DNA from: Paragonimus westermani
Lineage: Eukaryota > Platyhelminthes > Trematoda > Plagiorchiida > Troglotrematidae
Direction of reading: 5' to 3'
NCBI GenBank assembly: GCA_008508345.1
Contig: QNGE01000878.1
Span: 126,308-190,307 of the forward strand
DNA: 64,000 nt
Position 1 is the first letter of the stretch. Every line of letters starts with the position of its first letter. Positions 1 to 11,469 of this stretch are shown here, piece after piece. The position numbers and the translations under genes were made by a program. The notes under the pieces were generated by a model, which was given only the letters and a program-made list of their open reading frames with translations, searched no databases and was not told the origin of the DNA.

Positions 1-227
1 TGATGTTTTTCGACCGTATTGGATAATACGCCGGCGGTCACGGTCAACCGTTGGGCGATCGGAGTGCTCTTTGTTTAAGGGTACCTTTTCTAACCCCCTT
101 CTTCCTGATACGGAAGACAGCAGTGCCGCGTCTATAAAAATAGTTTTGCTGTATGCCCATAGGATCGTGCCTCACTACCAAAGCACTCCTACGCGGTCAG
201 TAGTGCGAAATACAATCCTATGAGTGT

Positions 228-320
228 AACTGCTTTTCGTCAGACTGCTCCCCTTTGGCCTGTCTGACAAAGTTGCACCTGGAAGGACCGGAGTCCTAGT
301 CAACCCGACCACCTCATCAA
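228..320 (-). repeat. Dispersed repeat R, short copy
   Basis: The segment with CAGACTGCTCCCCTTTGGCC followed by TGTCTGACAA closely matches 19,175-19,235. On the minus strand both encode remnants of a phrase like LSDxPKGSSxTKS. It is probably coding debris of an unidentified retroelement ORF. Nothing else is recognised in the first 760 bases. Confidence 0.5.
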
Positions 321-769
321 AGTAGCAGCTGAACGGTCGAAAACGTGTTCACCTAGATGTCTTTATTCTCATCATCGTAATGGGTATATTAGAAACTTAT
401 GGTTCCTTCAATGCAATTGAACACAGAGAGATAGGGTTGTGCATTTCAAGATAATTTACGACAACATGTCAGCTGATGTGAGCCCCAAAATATCGTAACC
501 TAACAAGCAATAAACTACAAGACAGCCATGTGCAACGTGAAAAATACTCGTGGGAGTGATGAATAACTGGTTTGGGAAAGTTCGTTTCAAGTTCAAATTG
601 AGTTGGTTTTGAAAATAGGTTACTTGGGTGTGTTCTTGGGCAACAGCGTAAACGTTTTCAAGTACGACCGGTTTATTTCTCTCTTTTCCACATAAGGTAA
701 TCATTTAATCGAAACACAGTCCCTTTGACCCATGTGAATGGAATTGTCAAATGACATAAATAGAGGTAT

Positions 770-871
770 GAATTCATCCGGCACACTCGTGTCAGTCGTA
801 AACGTGTGACTAGCATGGGAACAAACATGCTAGTTACGCGTTTACGACTGACGAGTGTGTGGATTGAATTC
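770..871. repeat. Inverted repeat, about 45-bp arms, bounded by GAATTC on both sides
   Basis: The left arm runs from GAATTC through CCGGCACACTCGTGTCAGTC and CGTAAACG to CTAGCATG. After a loop of about 7 nt, GGAACAA, the right arm reads CATGCTAG, CGTTTACGACTGACGAG, TGTGTGG and GAATTC. The arms match with a few mismatches. The structure could be a small fold-back element or a hairpin RNA. It sits 90 bp beyond the 3' end of the leftmost VWA3-like exon, in the following intron. Confidence 0.85.
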
Positions 872-960
872 GTATCGTAGTTTGCGTCTTCTGATTATTC
901 AAACCACTAGATTAGGGCTGTCTATCAAATATAAGACAAGCCACTATAAGAAACACTCAC

Positions 961-1239
961 TTCTCTATCCTAGCGAGTGCAGAAGTCAAAGATTTCTCAT
1001 AGGAGACGTAATCAATAGCCAAGGGATTTATGAGCCGTATGGTTGGTTTTCGAGTAGTCTTCGTGGGGGAAATGAATGCCAATGGCAGCGATTTACGCAA
1101 CACTTCAGAGTATACATGCTTCTTTAATGCAGGGACATAGGATGGACGTAGACGAACAGCAATCGGTGCTAGCAGATCGAGCAGACGGAGTTCCTGGGCA
1201 CGCAGACCGTAACGCGCTATCCAGTTGGGAATTGTGACT
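961..1239 (-). CDS. VWA3-like exon, third module (GL-AQ-L) near the C-terminus
   Basis: A 279-nt exon with acceptor TTCATTTCAG and strong donor GAGAA|GTGAGT. It reads VTIPNWIARYGLRAQELRLL, then RPSYVPALKKHVYSEVLRKS, PTIRLINPLAIDYVSYEKSL and ends ALARIEK. This matches the C-terminal region of VWA3B (NWLKTYGLVAKKLTL ... STYVPVLDKHV ... LINPQG ... YEKRL). It shows that the gene reaches the left edge of the window. It continues off the left end because the exon ends in a splice donor at phase 2, with no stop codon. Confidence 0.88.
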
Positions 1240-1529
1240 CTGAAATGAATCCACAACGGGTAAAATAAATGAAACTATGTATTAGCAGCCAAAATTTTCT
1301 AATCTTTTCCGTTTCTCCTGTGTTGTTCTCAACGAAGCACATTTTCATCGGACCAATCTGGTTAGACATGTTATCATTAGGAAGCTAACAATGGACTAAA
1401 TAAGCAACAAAACGTACAATGCAAACATGGAAATGGAAGTTTTTGGTGCTGGTTGATGCTATTTCCATACATCCAGGTAGACTGTGAGTATACCCGTATA
1501 TTTATATTTATATATTATGAGCGGTAAGT

Positions 1530-2200
1530 TCAATTTTTGAAAACAGTGACCGATGTCTACGTGACAATCATAGAGATATCAGCCTAGTGTCTGTTGCGTG
1601 CAATTTACCCACTGGCCTTATTTTGTGTCGGTTCACCAAGCCTAGGGGAAGTAAGATGCCTGAGAAACAGGTGGGATTCGGCCCACATTAACAATTTTAA
1701 GCTGAGATGGCTCTTGAAACATCGATACTCTTAGAGTTATGATATTTCTAGAGCTGAAACCCTGCTTCGGATCAGTTGCTCATAAAGTTCACTGACAGTG
1801 TCTCCTTTGTAAACGAGTTGACGAACAAACAGATGAATCTATCGAGGTCACTATATACCAACTCTCCGAGCAGACTGACAGTTTATGGACAATTATCTCA
1901 GATGTTCATCACGTCTGCTGATCTTTGCAATAGTTGTCCGATCTATTCTCTCCTGTTCACCTTTGTCATGGAAATGTGAAATCCAACGGCATCGGTGTTG
2001 ATTTTCGTCCTGGTGCTGACCATACTGTCATGAGGTATACAAATGGCATTATCTTGTCTGGCCCCTTTGTCCAAGCCATGCCAACTATGAGCAATGATGA
2101 AAGAACAGCCGGTTTAGATGAAATGTGCTTCGCATTTTAAAAGTGCCAGTTCAATGGTGGCCAACGCCACTTCTACTTTTTGCGTATAGTTACATGTAAC
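1530..2200 (+). pseudogene. LINE reverse transcriptase fragment (plus strand)
   Basis: The translation gives RCLRDNHRDISLVSVAC, corresponding to the NYRGISL-x-SV-x-SK motif of flatworm LINE reverse transcriptases. Further on, CPIYSLLFTFVME corresponds to the GCPISPFLFNFVME motif, followed by a decayed YADD region (FRPGAD ... RYTNGI). The frame changes several times, so this is a relic. Bases 2,200-2,560 may be its more decayed 3' continuation. Confidence 0.7.
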
Positions 2201-2559
2201 TGGATAGAACTACCTGGTCAGATTGAAATACTGCTAATGAGACAACATCCAGGATAGTAAACCTACATGCTGTCCTTGCCTACGTGCGTCATCTGTGGTG
2301 TCCAAAGGAATTCCGGTTATCGTTAAAAAGAAGAGTACATAATGTCTGTGCGTGTTCTGTTCTTCTGCGTGGTCCGGAATAGTGGTTTTTTCATGACGCA
2401 AATGTCAACAGACATGATGTATTTGACCATCGCTGTCTCCGCCAATTGGCCCACTGCAGCCGGAATGGTCACGTCAACAAGACGGCCATTCGCCCGCAAT
2501 TCTTCTGGAAGGTTCAGGATGTGCGATCAGTTGGTCAACTAACCACGTGCGAACTGCGA

Positions 2560-4515
2560 TGGTTGGATAACGTACTGCGTAAGTCAAATGACCGTTTACC
2601 ATAGTACATACCATATAGTGAGACTACCATCGGATAAAACCAAGTGGCAAGTAATCAACGTACGTTCACATTATACAGTGCCACTTATACCATTTCTAGT
2701 TCTTCTACGTGGAATTTCACTCTTTTATAGTTTTCGCATTCTAGGATATGCTGGGATGGGCGATGGCCTCAGCCACAATACCGTCTAGTAACCCTAAAAG
2801 CCTTTGTGAACGAATGACAGATACAGGTTCACCACTATGATACGCTGCAGTATCCCAGATAGCTTCCAGCCAGCGATTTGAACGACCACGTGGTCCTCAA
2901 CTTGATGAACGGCACCTCACATCCTTAATCACTTGAGTCATCTAGACTTCTACAGCTCGCGACTATTACATCAGGGTCCGCGTTGCATGATCAAAATGAT
3001 CTTAAGCAGTGGAAGTTGCGCCAGAAACAATGCTTGTACACAAGTCGTTTTTCATTCAAGCAGGATAGTGCACAATTACTTTATCAAGCAGTCGTCTTGC
3101 ATGAAAAGCGTGTAGTCCAAACAGAAATTGATGCGAGTGTTAAGTGGTTCGTAACCCTGCATCTGACTGAGTTTTGCTCAGTCAAATTTTTCAAACCACA
3201 GCTTGCTAAGTAGGCGATTTGTCTCTAAATGGGTCCATTTGTGGGAAGCAATGTTCAACCACCCGTAGCCTAAGGTACGCCCATGCGTCTCAAGTGACTA
3301 TTAGTACCGAAAATCTGCTCAGTATCGAGCGTATTCCGCAGAATTTTCGGGGTCTCTGTTGGCGGACTAGTTTGACATCAGCCTATCCAAATAACATAGT
3401 CATAATTTGCTTGGTTGCCGAAACCAAACTGTAGTGATCTCTGTCCCATGACCTTCTGCTTCACAGTCGAACTAGCATGCGAAGGGATGTGACTAGCGAT
3501 TCGGTATGTACTGGGTGATCGTGGCTCAAATAGAGAATAAAACAATTAATGATCGCCACTGGCAGCTAACTGAAGGTACATCAAAAGATCAAGCATATTG
3601 ACAAGGCTCGAGTCGAAACCCACACAACTGTGCACCACATTTTAGCATTCCATCCCTGTTTCTGCGGTTTTCGTTTGAAAATAAGCAATATGAGCAAACC
3701 GTTTCGTTATTTCATGTGCTGATTACAAATATTCTTAAGCAAATTTCGCTCCCTGTCATCGTTCTACAAAGACATCCTCAAAAGAGAATAAATTTTGGGT
3801 AGATACAGTGTCGGTTTAGAGGATTTGAAGCGTTTGGGAAGGTTAGTGGATTTGTTAGCTTGTGTAGACTGCTTTGGTGCTCAGGTGCTTCAAAATATAT
3901 AACTGCTAGTCAGTGTGGTGTCGTCATAGACTTGATTGGTAGGGAACGACGAAGGCCATTCTTTATGCAGAATATGATACACCGTCGATATTAATTACTG
4001 TCAGTGCTCCAATTTAATTTTGATCTATGTGCACAACAGCAGAAGTAATCAACCTCGCATTTTTTTGGTGGGCTTATGACTCTTTGCTCTAAATAATTCT
4101 GTGTGCAGTCACATTCATTTATTCCAACATTATCTGCAGACGGTTCGACAGAGTGTTATTTTACCTCAGATCCAAGGTATAGGTGTATCACACACCTCAC
4201 AGTGTTTTCCCAACCAGTGGCCAGATATCGTCAAAGCTCACAACGGATCGACTGCAGACAGCATGAGCGAACAAATAAGTCATCACTCAAAGAAATCGGA
4301 CCAAAAGAGGGGAAGCGACATTGAAAAAATTGCGACGGAAATCGTGAGTCAAACGTACAGAACCAAGCACAAATGCATACCGCGGCTAATTGGAGACTCC
4401 ATTATGTTGTGAGTTGGAATTCCGGGTCCTAAAGGCGTGCGCGTGGTTAGTGTGGGAACACGTGAACTGGACAACAATGACCTTGCTTTGCTGTGAAGCA
4501 CTGCCTATGTGTTAT
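2560..4515. other. No gene recognised (intron of the VWA3-like gene)
   Basis: Only short, unrelated frames are present. I see no exon with good splice sites, no conserved domain and no clear repeat boundary. The stretch at 4,100-4,410 is open for about 100 codons on the plus strand but is unrecognised and antisense to the gene. Confidence 0.5.
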
Positions 4516-4519
4516 TCTC

Positions 4520-4590
4520 AGGTTGACCATCACTCACATTTGATTGCAGCCTTCGCATTCAAATAGACTTCCGACAATGTCTACCTTGCG
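4520..4590 (-). repeat. SINE-HHR tail fragment
   Basis: GGTTGACCATCACTCACATT followed by TGATTGCAGCCTTCGCATTC matches the 3' tail of the hammerhead SINE family seen at 24.84, 40.27 and 56.09 kb. Head and ribozyme are missing. Confidence 0.7.
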
Positions 4591-4599
4591 TTTCTCAAA

Positions 4600-6540
4600 A
4601 TAGACGTAGCTGACCTCGCAATTCAATTGCTTATCAGCGGAACGCGCGAAAAAGTTGAACGGATGTACCAACGATTATCTGACTAGTAAGACAGAGCGTG
4701 TGTTACCCATAACAAACGCGGTGATCAAACCACTGCCCACGTCATAGACAACCATGGGATCAGTGCGTCAAATTAATGCGGTGATCGGATGGCTTAATGC
4801 TTGCCATGAGTCTTAATTAGTTTGCTGGTATACTGACTTACCGGTCAAGAACACTTACATTTACTCTTGTTCCGGCATATCACTGACTATTTTGTTTACT
4901 ACGCGGACCGTCAGAGTTGAAACGTAACCCGAACGTTCCATTGCTACCACTACATGATCTAAATTACCAGAAAATGAATTGCGAAGGTTTGAAGAGATGT
5001 AACTCTACAGGATGGCCACGTGATAAGTTTGACCGATTTCAAGATCAGTGTAAAGAGGACAACGGTTGTTCACTACTGAAATCTTTGGACTTGTGCACAC
5101 ACTCTAGAAAAAACGTGCGAGGGCTATAACCAACTTTAGTGTGCGGTGTATGGTATTCTAAGAAAATGTGGTAAAAAAAACACCGGCTGATGGTGGTTGG
5201 TTCGGAATTAATAGGGATGATAGACATATGAAACATGTCCAAACGAGACGAGATTGTAATGTAGTGCAGAAATGTAACTTTGAAATGAGCTCTCATGTAT
5301 GAAAATTCAGCAAGCAAGAATGGATTAACAATGACATCGAAAGATATACATTGTTCAGATGGCCACGCCGATTGGTGAATTAGAATGACATCTCGAATTT
5401 ATACAGGAAGTCTAGACTTAACCCGATCTACTGTTTCGACATCTTCGGACAGGGCGTTCCAGATTGGGCATGCTGTGACCTTAAAGGAGCGTTGTTTATA
5501 ATGCCGATAACCCAGCTGGAGTTACGGATTCAGTGGGTGACTTCAGGGACAGTGATTATAACTGGCCCTGTGAACGTGTCTCAGGGGCTTCGACGGCTAA
5601 CGTAGCGCATTACTGGCCCAAGTAAAGTCGCCTCTGACATACTAATGGCGTGAAAATAATCTCCTTCAATTGCACGTTTTCATGTGAGAACGTTAGTGAA
5701 CTGTTGAAACGCATTATTTGACCAGTAGGGCTGCGTGGGCGTTCCGCGTGTGGGCAATGGGTACGATTCTCCATGTTGATTTGTACGATTAGGTGCGTAA
5801 ACTGACAGGCTTTGGTGCCCGGATCTCTGCATGTAAGAAGCAGACTGTGCGCAACAGGCACCATATACTTTGGTTTGACGAGTGCGAAAGATTAAATTGG
5901 TCTCGGTCTAACGGCTGCCGATTTTTTTTAAATCGGCTATGCACACACATTCAAACATCCGCTTCGCTCGGTGATATCATCAGAGGTTAAAATCGGTTTT
6001 CCTAACCATTACTAATGCAAAATTCATTGCACACTTACATTTTAACTTTCGTGCCTCAGTTTTTATTCACATGGTCTCACAGCTGCAAATTCATGCGTTT
6101 AGCGTAACGATTCCTGACGTATGGTTCATACGGCCATTACCCATAGTCCGGTATAAGGTCAGACGTTGTAATGCCTCAATTTGTTTTCTACGATATTCAC
6201 ACTGTATTTGCTTTAAATATAAAATTTCCGGAACTGCTGGTTTCTTTTTGTATCCCGCTAAAACTGAGCGTTTGCGTAAACTGTGGATAAAAAAGTATCA
6301 CAGTTCTCTTCAGTCCTGGGTATTTCGCGGGCAACTGGCCCCCCGACTTGTTACACAGTTTTCGGTCTTTGAGTAGCTTAAGGTAGCTCGAAAACCAGAT
6401 TCATCAGTGACCACCGCCCCAAGCATCAAATGCAGAGCAAATCCTTCTGATCACATACGTTTTTCTATCCCACTAAGGTCTATGAAAGTGATTGGTAATA
6501 CCGTCCAACTAGTGGCTGCATTATATAGCTTCCAGGTCAC
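4600..6540. other. No gene recognised; probable old repeat at 5.34-5.96 kb
   Basis: Bases 5,340-5,960 have higher GC and coding-like composition on the minus strand (CRDPGTKACQFTHL and neighbours) but are broken by stops. I suspect a decayed retroelement ORF and cannot name it. Nothing else is supported here. Confidence 0.4.
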
Positions 6541-6542
6541 GG

Positions 6543-7300
6543 ATGATCAAACACAACTTATTGGGTAACACGTGCAAGGATATGATGAGAAAAATACTAC
6601 TAACTACCAACAGGCGTGGATTAGTCAGAACTCTATATCACAGGGCTAGACGGATTTACACCCCTGATAAGCTGCAGACGGAGGAACGGGTACTAAGAAA
6701 AACGTTACTGTCAAATAGATATCCTGAAAAATTCACAGTCTCACAGTAAGATGGACAAGTGCAATGCGCCAGTTCAAACGGCTAAAAGAATGAAGTATTT
6801 CTAATTTTGTAGTTTAAAAGGAATCATCTGGCCAATTACATCAGGCAAAAAGTGGAGACTGCCCTATCCCTCATGTATGCGGCTGCCCGATTAGTCCAAA
6901 CCACCAAAGGACCAGTTTTCCAAAATCGCGAACGCAGTTTGTCTGACTATTCTGTCTCACTCGCTGTCTATCAGATCACTTGCACTTGCGGTGACATTTA
7001 CATGGGAAGAACAGACCGACGGCTATCTCAGCGAGTGGCGGAACACGTCCCGAACTGGTTAAAACAACTTATGGCACAACAATCTCAATCTCTCCCTCAA
7101 TCTCGAAGCCCCGCATCATCAATTGCTAGGCACATTGTGAAAACAGGTCACCAGATTGATCCATTTAGATAATTCAAAATACTGTTACACCATCAGAACC
7201 CGAAGCTACTGGCATTTAGCGAAGGTATTTTGGTCAGAACTCACCAGTCGGCGCTATGTGCACAAAAACGGTTGAAGCAACACAGAGGGTTGTCGTGGTG
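6543..7300 (+). pseudogene. Penelope-like element fragment with GIY-YIG-type endonuclease tail
   Basis: The first frame (RRGLVRTLYHRARRIYTPDK, then SNRYPEKF) matches the end of the Penelope-like reverse transcriptase. After a frame break, ALSLMYAAARLVQTTKGPVF and VYQITCTCGDIYMGRTDRRL, then SQRVAEHVPNWLKQL, give a GIY-YIG-like nuclease with the IYMGRT-x-R-x-L core and a following EH. It ends SSIARHIVKTGHQIDPFR. Both enzyme parts are interrupted by stops or frameshifts, so the copy is dead. The reverse transcriptase N-terminus is absent (5' truncated). Confidence 0.85.
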
Positions 7301-7383
7301 ATGATGACATAATATGTAGTGTGATTGTATGCATGCCCACACCCTGTATATCCCTATTTGTCTGCTATATAAAGATTGCATGT

Positions 7384-7403
7384 TTTACGTTTACGACTGA
7401 TGA
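7384..7403 (+). other. Motif shared with the 0.77 kb inverted repeat
   Basis: The bases CGTTTACGACTGATGAGAGT, shortly after a Penelope-like fragment, repeat the CGTTTACGACTGACGAG of the inverted repeat at 770-871. CTGATGAG resembles the first half of a hammerhead core, but no paired stem II and no suitable cleavage site follow. I do not call a ribozyme here. Confidence 0.35.
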
Positions 7404-7775
7404 GAGTAAGTGAAATGTTAACCAGTCGCAACATGTCTTTTTTCTGCCCCTATGAGTTAACTGCCAGTCAGGCTAGATGAAGTGACTCCGCTCGGATGAT
7501 GTGTGTAAATCGTGATTCCTTGAAGGATTGGTTATTCGAACGTCCGGTTATGCGCAGTGCTCTGAAGCGGCTGTAGAAAACACGCCTAATCTACACTTAA
7601 TACTAATGAAAGATGTTTGCTAAACAGGTCTAAAGTGGCTGCACTAAGGTTACAACAATTCGCCCTGTCAACCAGTTTGATCGAAATGACCTATCGGTAA
7701 GGTTGTATTGTGTGTTATAAAATATCCGTACCAAATTTAGTCAAACAGTTTGGGCATCGTGTTTAACATGTTGTT

Positions 7776-7970
7776 TATAACCAGATTGAGGATATCACAA
7801 CGTTATGAACACGTTGAAATACTCTAAGTTTCAACCACCTCGAGTGGCCTTCCTCACGAGTGTTGTAATCGAAATCACATCACAACATTCCTGAGAAGGG
7901 CCACCCGAGGTGGTTGAAACGTAGAGTGTTACAACCTGCTCATAAGGTTGTGGTATTCTTAATCGGGTTA
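7776..7970. repeat. Fold-back element with arms of about 90 bp
   Basis: The left arm contains CTCTAAGTTTCAACCACCTC and GTGGCCTTCCTCA. The right arm is its reverse complement (GAGAAGGGCCACCCGAGG, then TGGTTGAAACGTAGAG). The similarity extends outward to ATAACCAGATT and AATCGGGTTAT. The loop is about 13 nt. The same arm occurs alone at 44,684-44,762, so this is a dispersed, MITE-like family. Confidence 0.85.
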
Positions 7971-7974
7971 TCAG

Positions 7975-10480
7975 TTGTACTGTTTGTCTTGTTAGGCGAA
8001 GGTCATCTCGAAGATGATGGCAATTCGATGGAAATTTGGATGATTGTACAGTGCGCAACTGTTGTCTTCCACATTTGCGAAGGCTTGGGGAGTCTCAATA
8101 ATGCACGATGGTCGATCGACCGACCATATAGGCTGAAAGGTGCGTTAACCAAGCCCATCCCAAATCTGGGTCATTGAGCAATGTGTACGGTCTAGAGGTT
8201 AAAGGCTGTGTGAAGCACTTCTTCAAACGACGGGGTGGCTGTCGAATTGCCTGATGCGTAACGCGAGACGCGTTTGGTACCCAACGTCAGTTGCGCGTGG
8301 TCTGTCTATGGTGGGTGCAATTGGCAAACGTCAGCGCGCCACTGGCGTGCTCTCAGGTGCACATATGTTTGGATGACGATGACGTGGGGCAGTTGTAGAT
8401 GTAGGCGTTGAGCTGGGGGCACCGTTTTACGTAGGTTATGCTAAATCAGGACGATACCACTGAACAAAGTGTTCAGCAGCCCCAAACTTAGGAAGTAGTT
8501 ACCCAGCTTATTTTGGTGTTGTTAGTGTTTGAATATGAGACTGAGTTGACAGACTTACGGTTCGGTGTTGTTTCGTCCAGTCATCAGTTTGCTTCCACGT
8601 GCGGCTAAATTCCTTGTTAGTTGAGCTGTAAAGAACATAACAATGTATTAACAACAATTGTCAGAAGTTACTTGGTGGTGGAGGTCATGTAACCAGGTTA
8701 TGGTTCCCAGTGATTATGGGTTAAACAGTATTTTCGGTACAATTCATTAGCCTGGGGTTATTTGCGTTAGCGATGTAATCCGCAAAAGTGAGTGTTAGAA
8801 ATGTGATCGATTCGGACTTGACAAAAAAGACACATTATTACACCGAAAACTGCAATACTGATGAACTATTGTGAAAACATTGAGTATATATTTCGAAAAT
8901 CATAGACTCCGAGCTCTTATGCCTTTTGTCTTCATATAATGTGAAGTCTTATCTTTCAGTTCTTACGTTTAAAATTGTTTCCACGGGTTTTGTCCATGTT
9001 GACAGTTTTCTTACCTTCTAGGCTATTCCACATCATTGTTCGGGTAAGTAATGGCCCGAGCCCCAATACCTTCAGGTCCAGTTCATGACCGTCACGAATA
9101 AATGAATTCATGAACGAATGAATAAGTGAATGTTCACCAGAAATCACGGGACTCAAGTTATGCCAACCTGTCTGCTTCTACAGAGTTTCATGGTCATCGT
9201 TATTCCCATTATTGATGCGAATAAGTCGTCTGATTTTTCTCCGATGGTACACGCAAATAAGAAGAACGGTTATTAGAAATTATGAGTCCATAAATAATGA
9301 CAAACAATTCTTTTTCTAAGCGAGAAAAGCGCAGAAGAAAAAAGAAAGGGGCATAGTTACGATCGCCGGACTGAAACATTTATTTCCTTCAGGTCATTTA
9401 CGCAATTTATTCGCCGTGGTAACACCAGTATGCAAATAATACTCATAACACGGATACTGTTATCATGCGATGGGAAAATGCAGTGGCAGCCTGCATTTGT
9501 TTTCACATAAGGCTTTAAAAGGTTTTACCAAACTGAAATGACCAATTTTGCGGTGGATACTTGTCGTTTGGTCCAACACTTCTGTGGACAGATAGGCGGA
9601 TCAAGAAAGCCGAGCATAATTCTGGATCTTACATTTTAATCCTTGTTAGTTGATCGCTGCAAACATCTTTAGGCCACGAAGTGTACTGTCATATGCAAGT
9701 GCAGATTAACAGAATATATTTCATGGGTCACAAGTCATCAGCTATCAGATTGCAATTTATACGCTTCCACATCTTCGAATAAATTAGCTACTGCAACTAG
9801 CCGACTCGCAGTACAAATGAGACTTAGTCACTCAAGCCAGTTAACTTTTATTCTCAGTAAAACTGAGCGTTTGGAAAACGAAGCATTGTGGACAAGGAGG
9901 CTGAGTTTTGACTGTTGGGATGAAGTGCGACAAATTCTGTCTGCATGGTTAGTGGTTGTTTCTTCGAGTGCAGCTCACTCCACTGCTTACTCAAGCCGAC
10001 AGGAGGAAGCTTAGTAAATGAAATGAACTGAACAAAAACTCAGTAACTGACAACTGAAAACACAGATAATCTAAACGCTTGGTTTCAAAGTGAGTTCAGT
10101 TAACGTCCTGCAGGAGACTGGCACTCCGGATAATAGGATGGAGGCAAATGAATTTGTCAACCACACGGTTCGCTCAGCTCAGTAGTCACTCTCGGTGAAG
10201 CCGTCCATTTCGGTATTGACTTCATGGCTCAGACGCACAATGCGGCCATAAAATCGCACTTCTTGCCAAATGCACGGCTACTCTAGGTGTTTTGCTCTTA
10301 GCCATCATGCCGGAAGTTGCCGAATAACAGACCGGATCTATTTTTACTACAGACTTCAGTGAAATTGCCTGATAAATCTCGTCGTGTCTCTCAAATTATG
10401 AAAAAGAACGACAATGCCCTTGGGTCCCATATTGGTGAATGTATTTTCGGGAGTGCTTGAAAGGCAATTTCAAAAAGGGA
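7975..10480. other. No gene recognised
   Basis: No exon or complete repeat is recognised. Bases 9,840-10,015 read on the plus strand as a decayed repeat-like frame (DEVRQILSAWLVVVSSS). Bases 10,100-10,480 may be the decayed upstream part of the following Penelope-like copy. Confidence 0.4.
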
Positions 10481-11460
10481 TTTCGAGGGTCCTGCTTTAC
10501 AAGCTTTACGTGGAAGACATGCTAGTTTGCATTGTTTGAACTCCGTCGACGCAAACCTCACGGTATTTTATAAGGTGGAGGTTAGTAGTTGCTTGCAGTT
10601 CCTAGAAATACTTATAACCAGACTTCAAGATGGTACATCGCAACGATCCGTTTGCCAACAATCAACATGGAGTGGATAACATTTGCTGTTCTCCAGCTTT
10701 TCACCTGTTGCTTATAAACGAAAAGCAGTGAAAACTTTGTTTCAAGGGGCCAGAATGGTTTGCACTACAGATCGTTTGGAGGAAGAAGAGTTTACTAAGA
10801 AAACGCAATTGGGTGACGGTTATCCTGAAAAGTTTGTGGATATCCACAGAAGGAAGAGAGAACCAAAAGCGGTAGGCTGAAGTGCAGAGAAAAAGAACAT
10901 ATTTCTGCAGCTCCAATTAAAGGGTGACCACCTAAGTAACAACATTAGTCACGAATTGACGCCGGCATTGTAACGCACTCACCCAGTTGCCCAACTGCGT
11001 GCCCTGTTTAACACTAGGGGTTTGGCTCTCCATAGTGGTGATACACACTCAACCGATCAGTCTGACTCCCACGTAACATGCCAGTTCAACTGCAGTTGCA
11101 ATTGTGTCTACATAGGCCGCACAGATCGGCGCTTGCATCAGTGTATGCGGGGCACATCCCTAAGTGGTTATGAATTGCAGTAAAGAAAAGCGACGTGTTG
11201 ACTGTTTAAGAATTGAAGACCCCAGCCTCATCGATTGTCAAACGCATCCTTGCAACCGGTCACCTCATTGACCCTGTCAAATCGTTCAAGATATTGTTAA
11301 GTAATCGCAACCCGAGGCTTCAGGATATCCGCACCAATTTTAGTACGAATGAAGGCAAACAGTTTGGGCGTTCTCTCTCTGTTTTCACTGGAAGAATTAG
11401 AGGAACTCAGTGCCGTAAAGTTTCGTATCGATCAAGTAACAGCACACGTGAATGAGAAGT
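10480..11460 (+). pseudogene. Second Penelope-like element fragment
   Basis: The end of the reverse transcriptase is visible as LQFLEILITRLQDGTSQRSV and STWSGQ, then SFSPVAYKRKAVKTLFQGAR, DRLEEEEFTKKTQLGDGYPE and KFVDIHRRKREPKA. Downstream, VYIGRTDRRLHQ is the nuclease core and PASSIVKRILATGHLIDPVK is its end. Frames change between blocks. It belongs to the same family as 6,543-7,300 but preserves more of the reverse transcriptase C-terminus. Confidence 0.8.
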
Positions 11461-11469
11461 CTGTTTTAT

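Noticed and set aside
4101..4412. 103-codon plus-strand frame as a gene
   Set aside because: No domain, no homologue recognised, antisense to the host gene, and no splice sites or promoter evidence.
7387..7420. Possible hammerhead beginning CTGATGAG ... GTGAAATG
   Set aside because: CTGATGA and GAAA are both present, but the bases between them do not pair as stem II and no complementary stem I follows.
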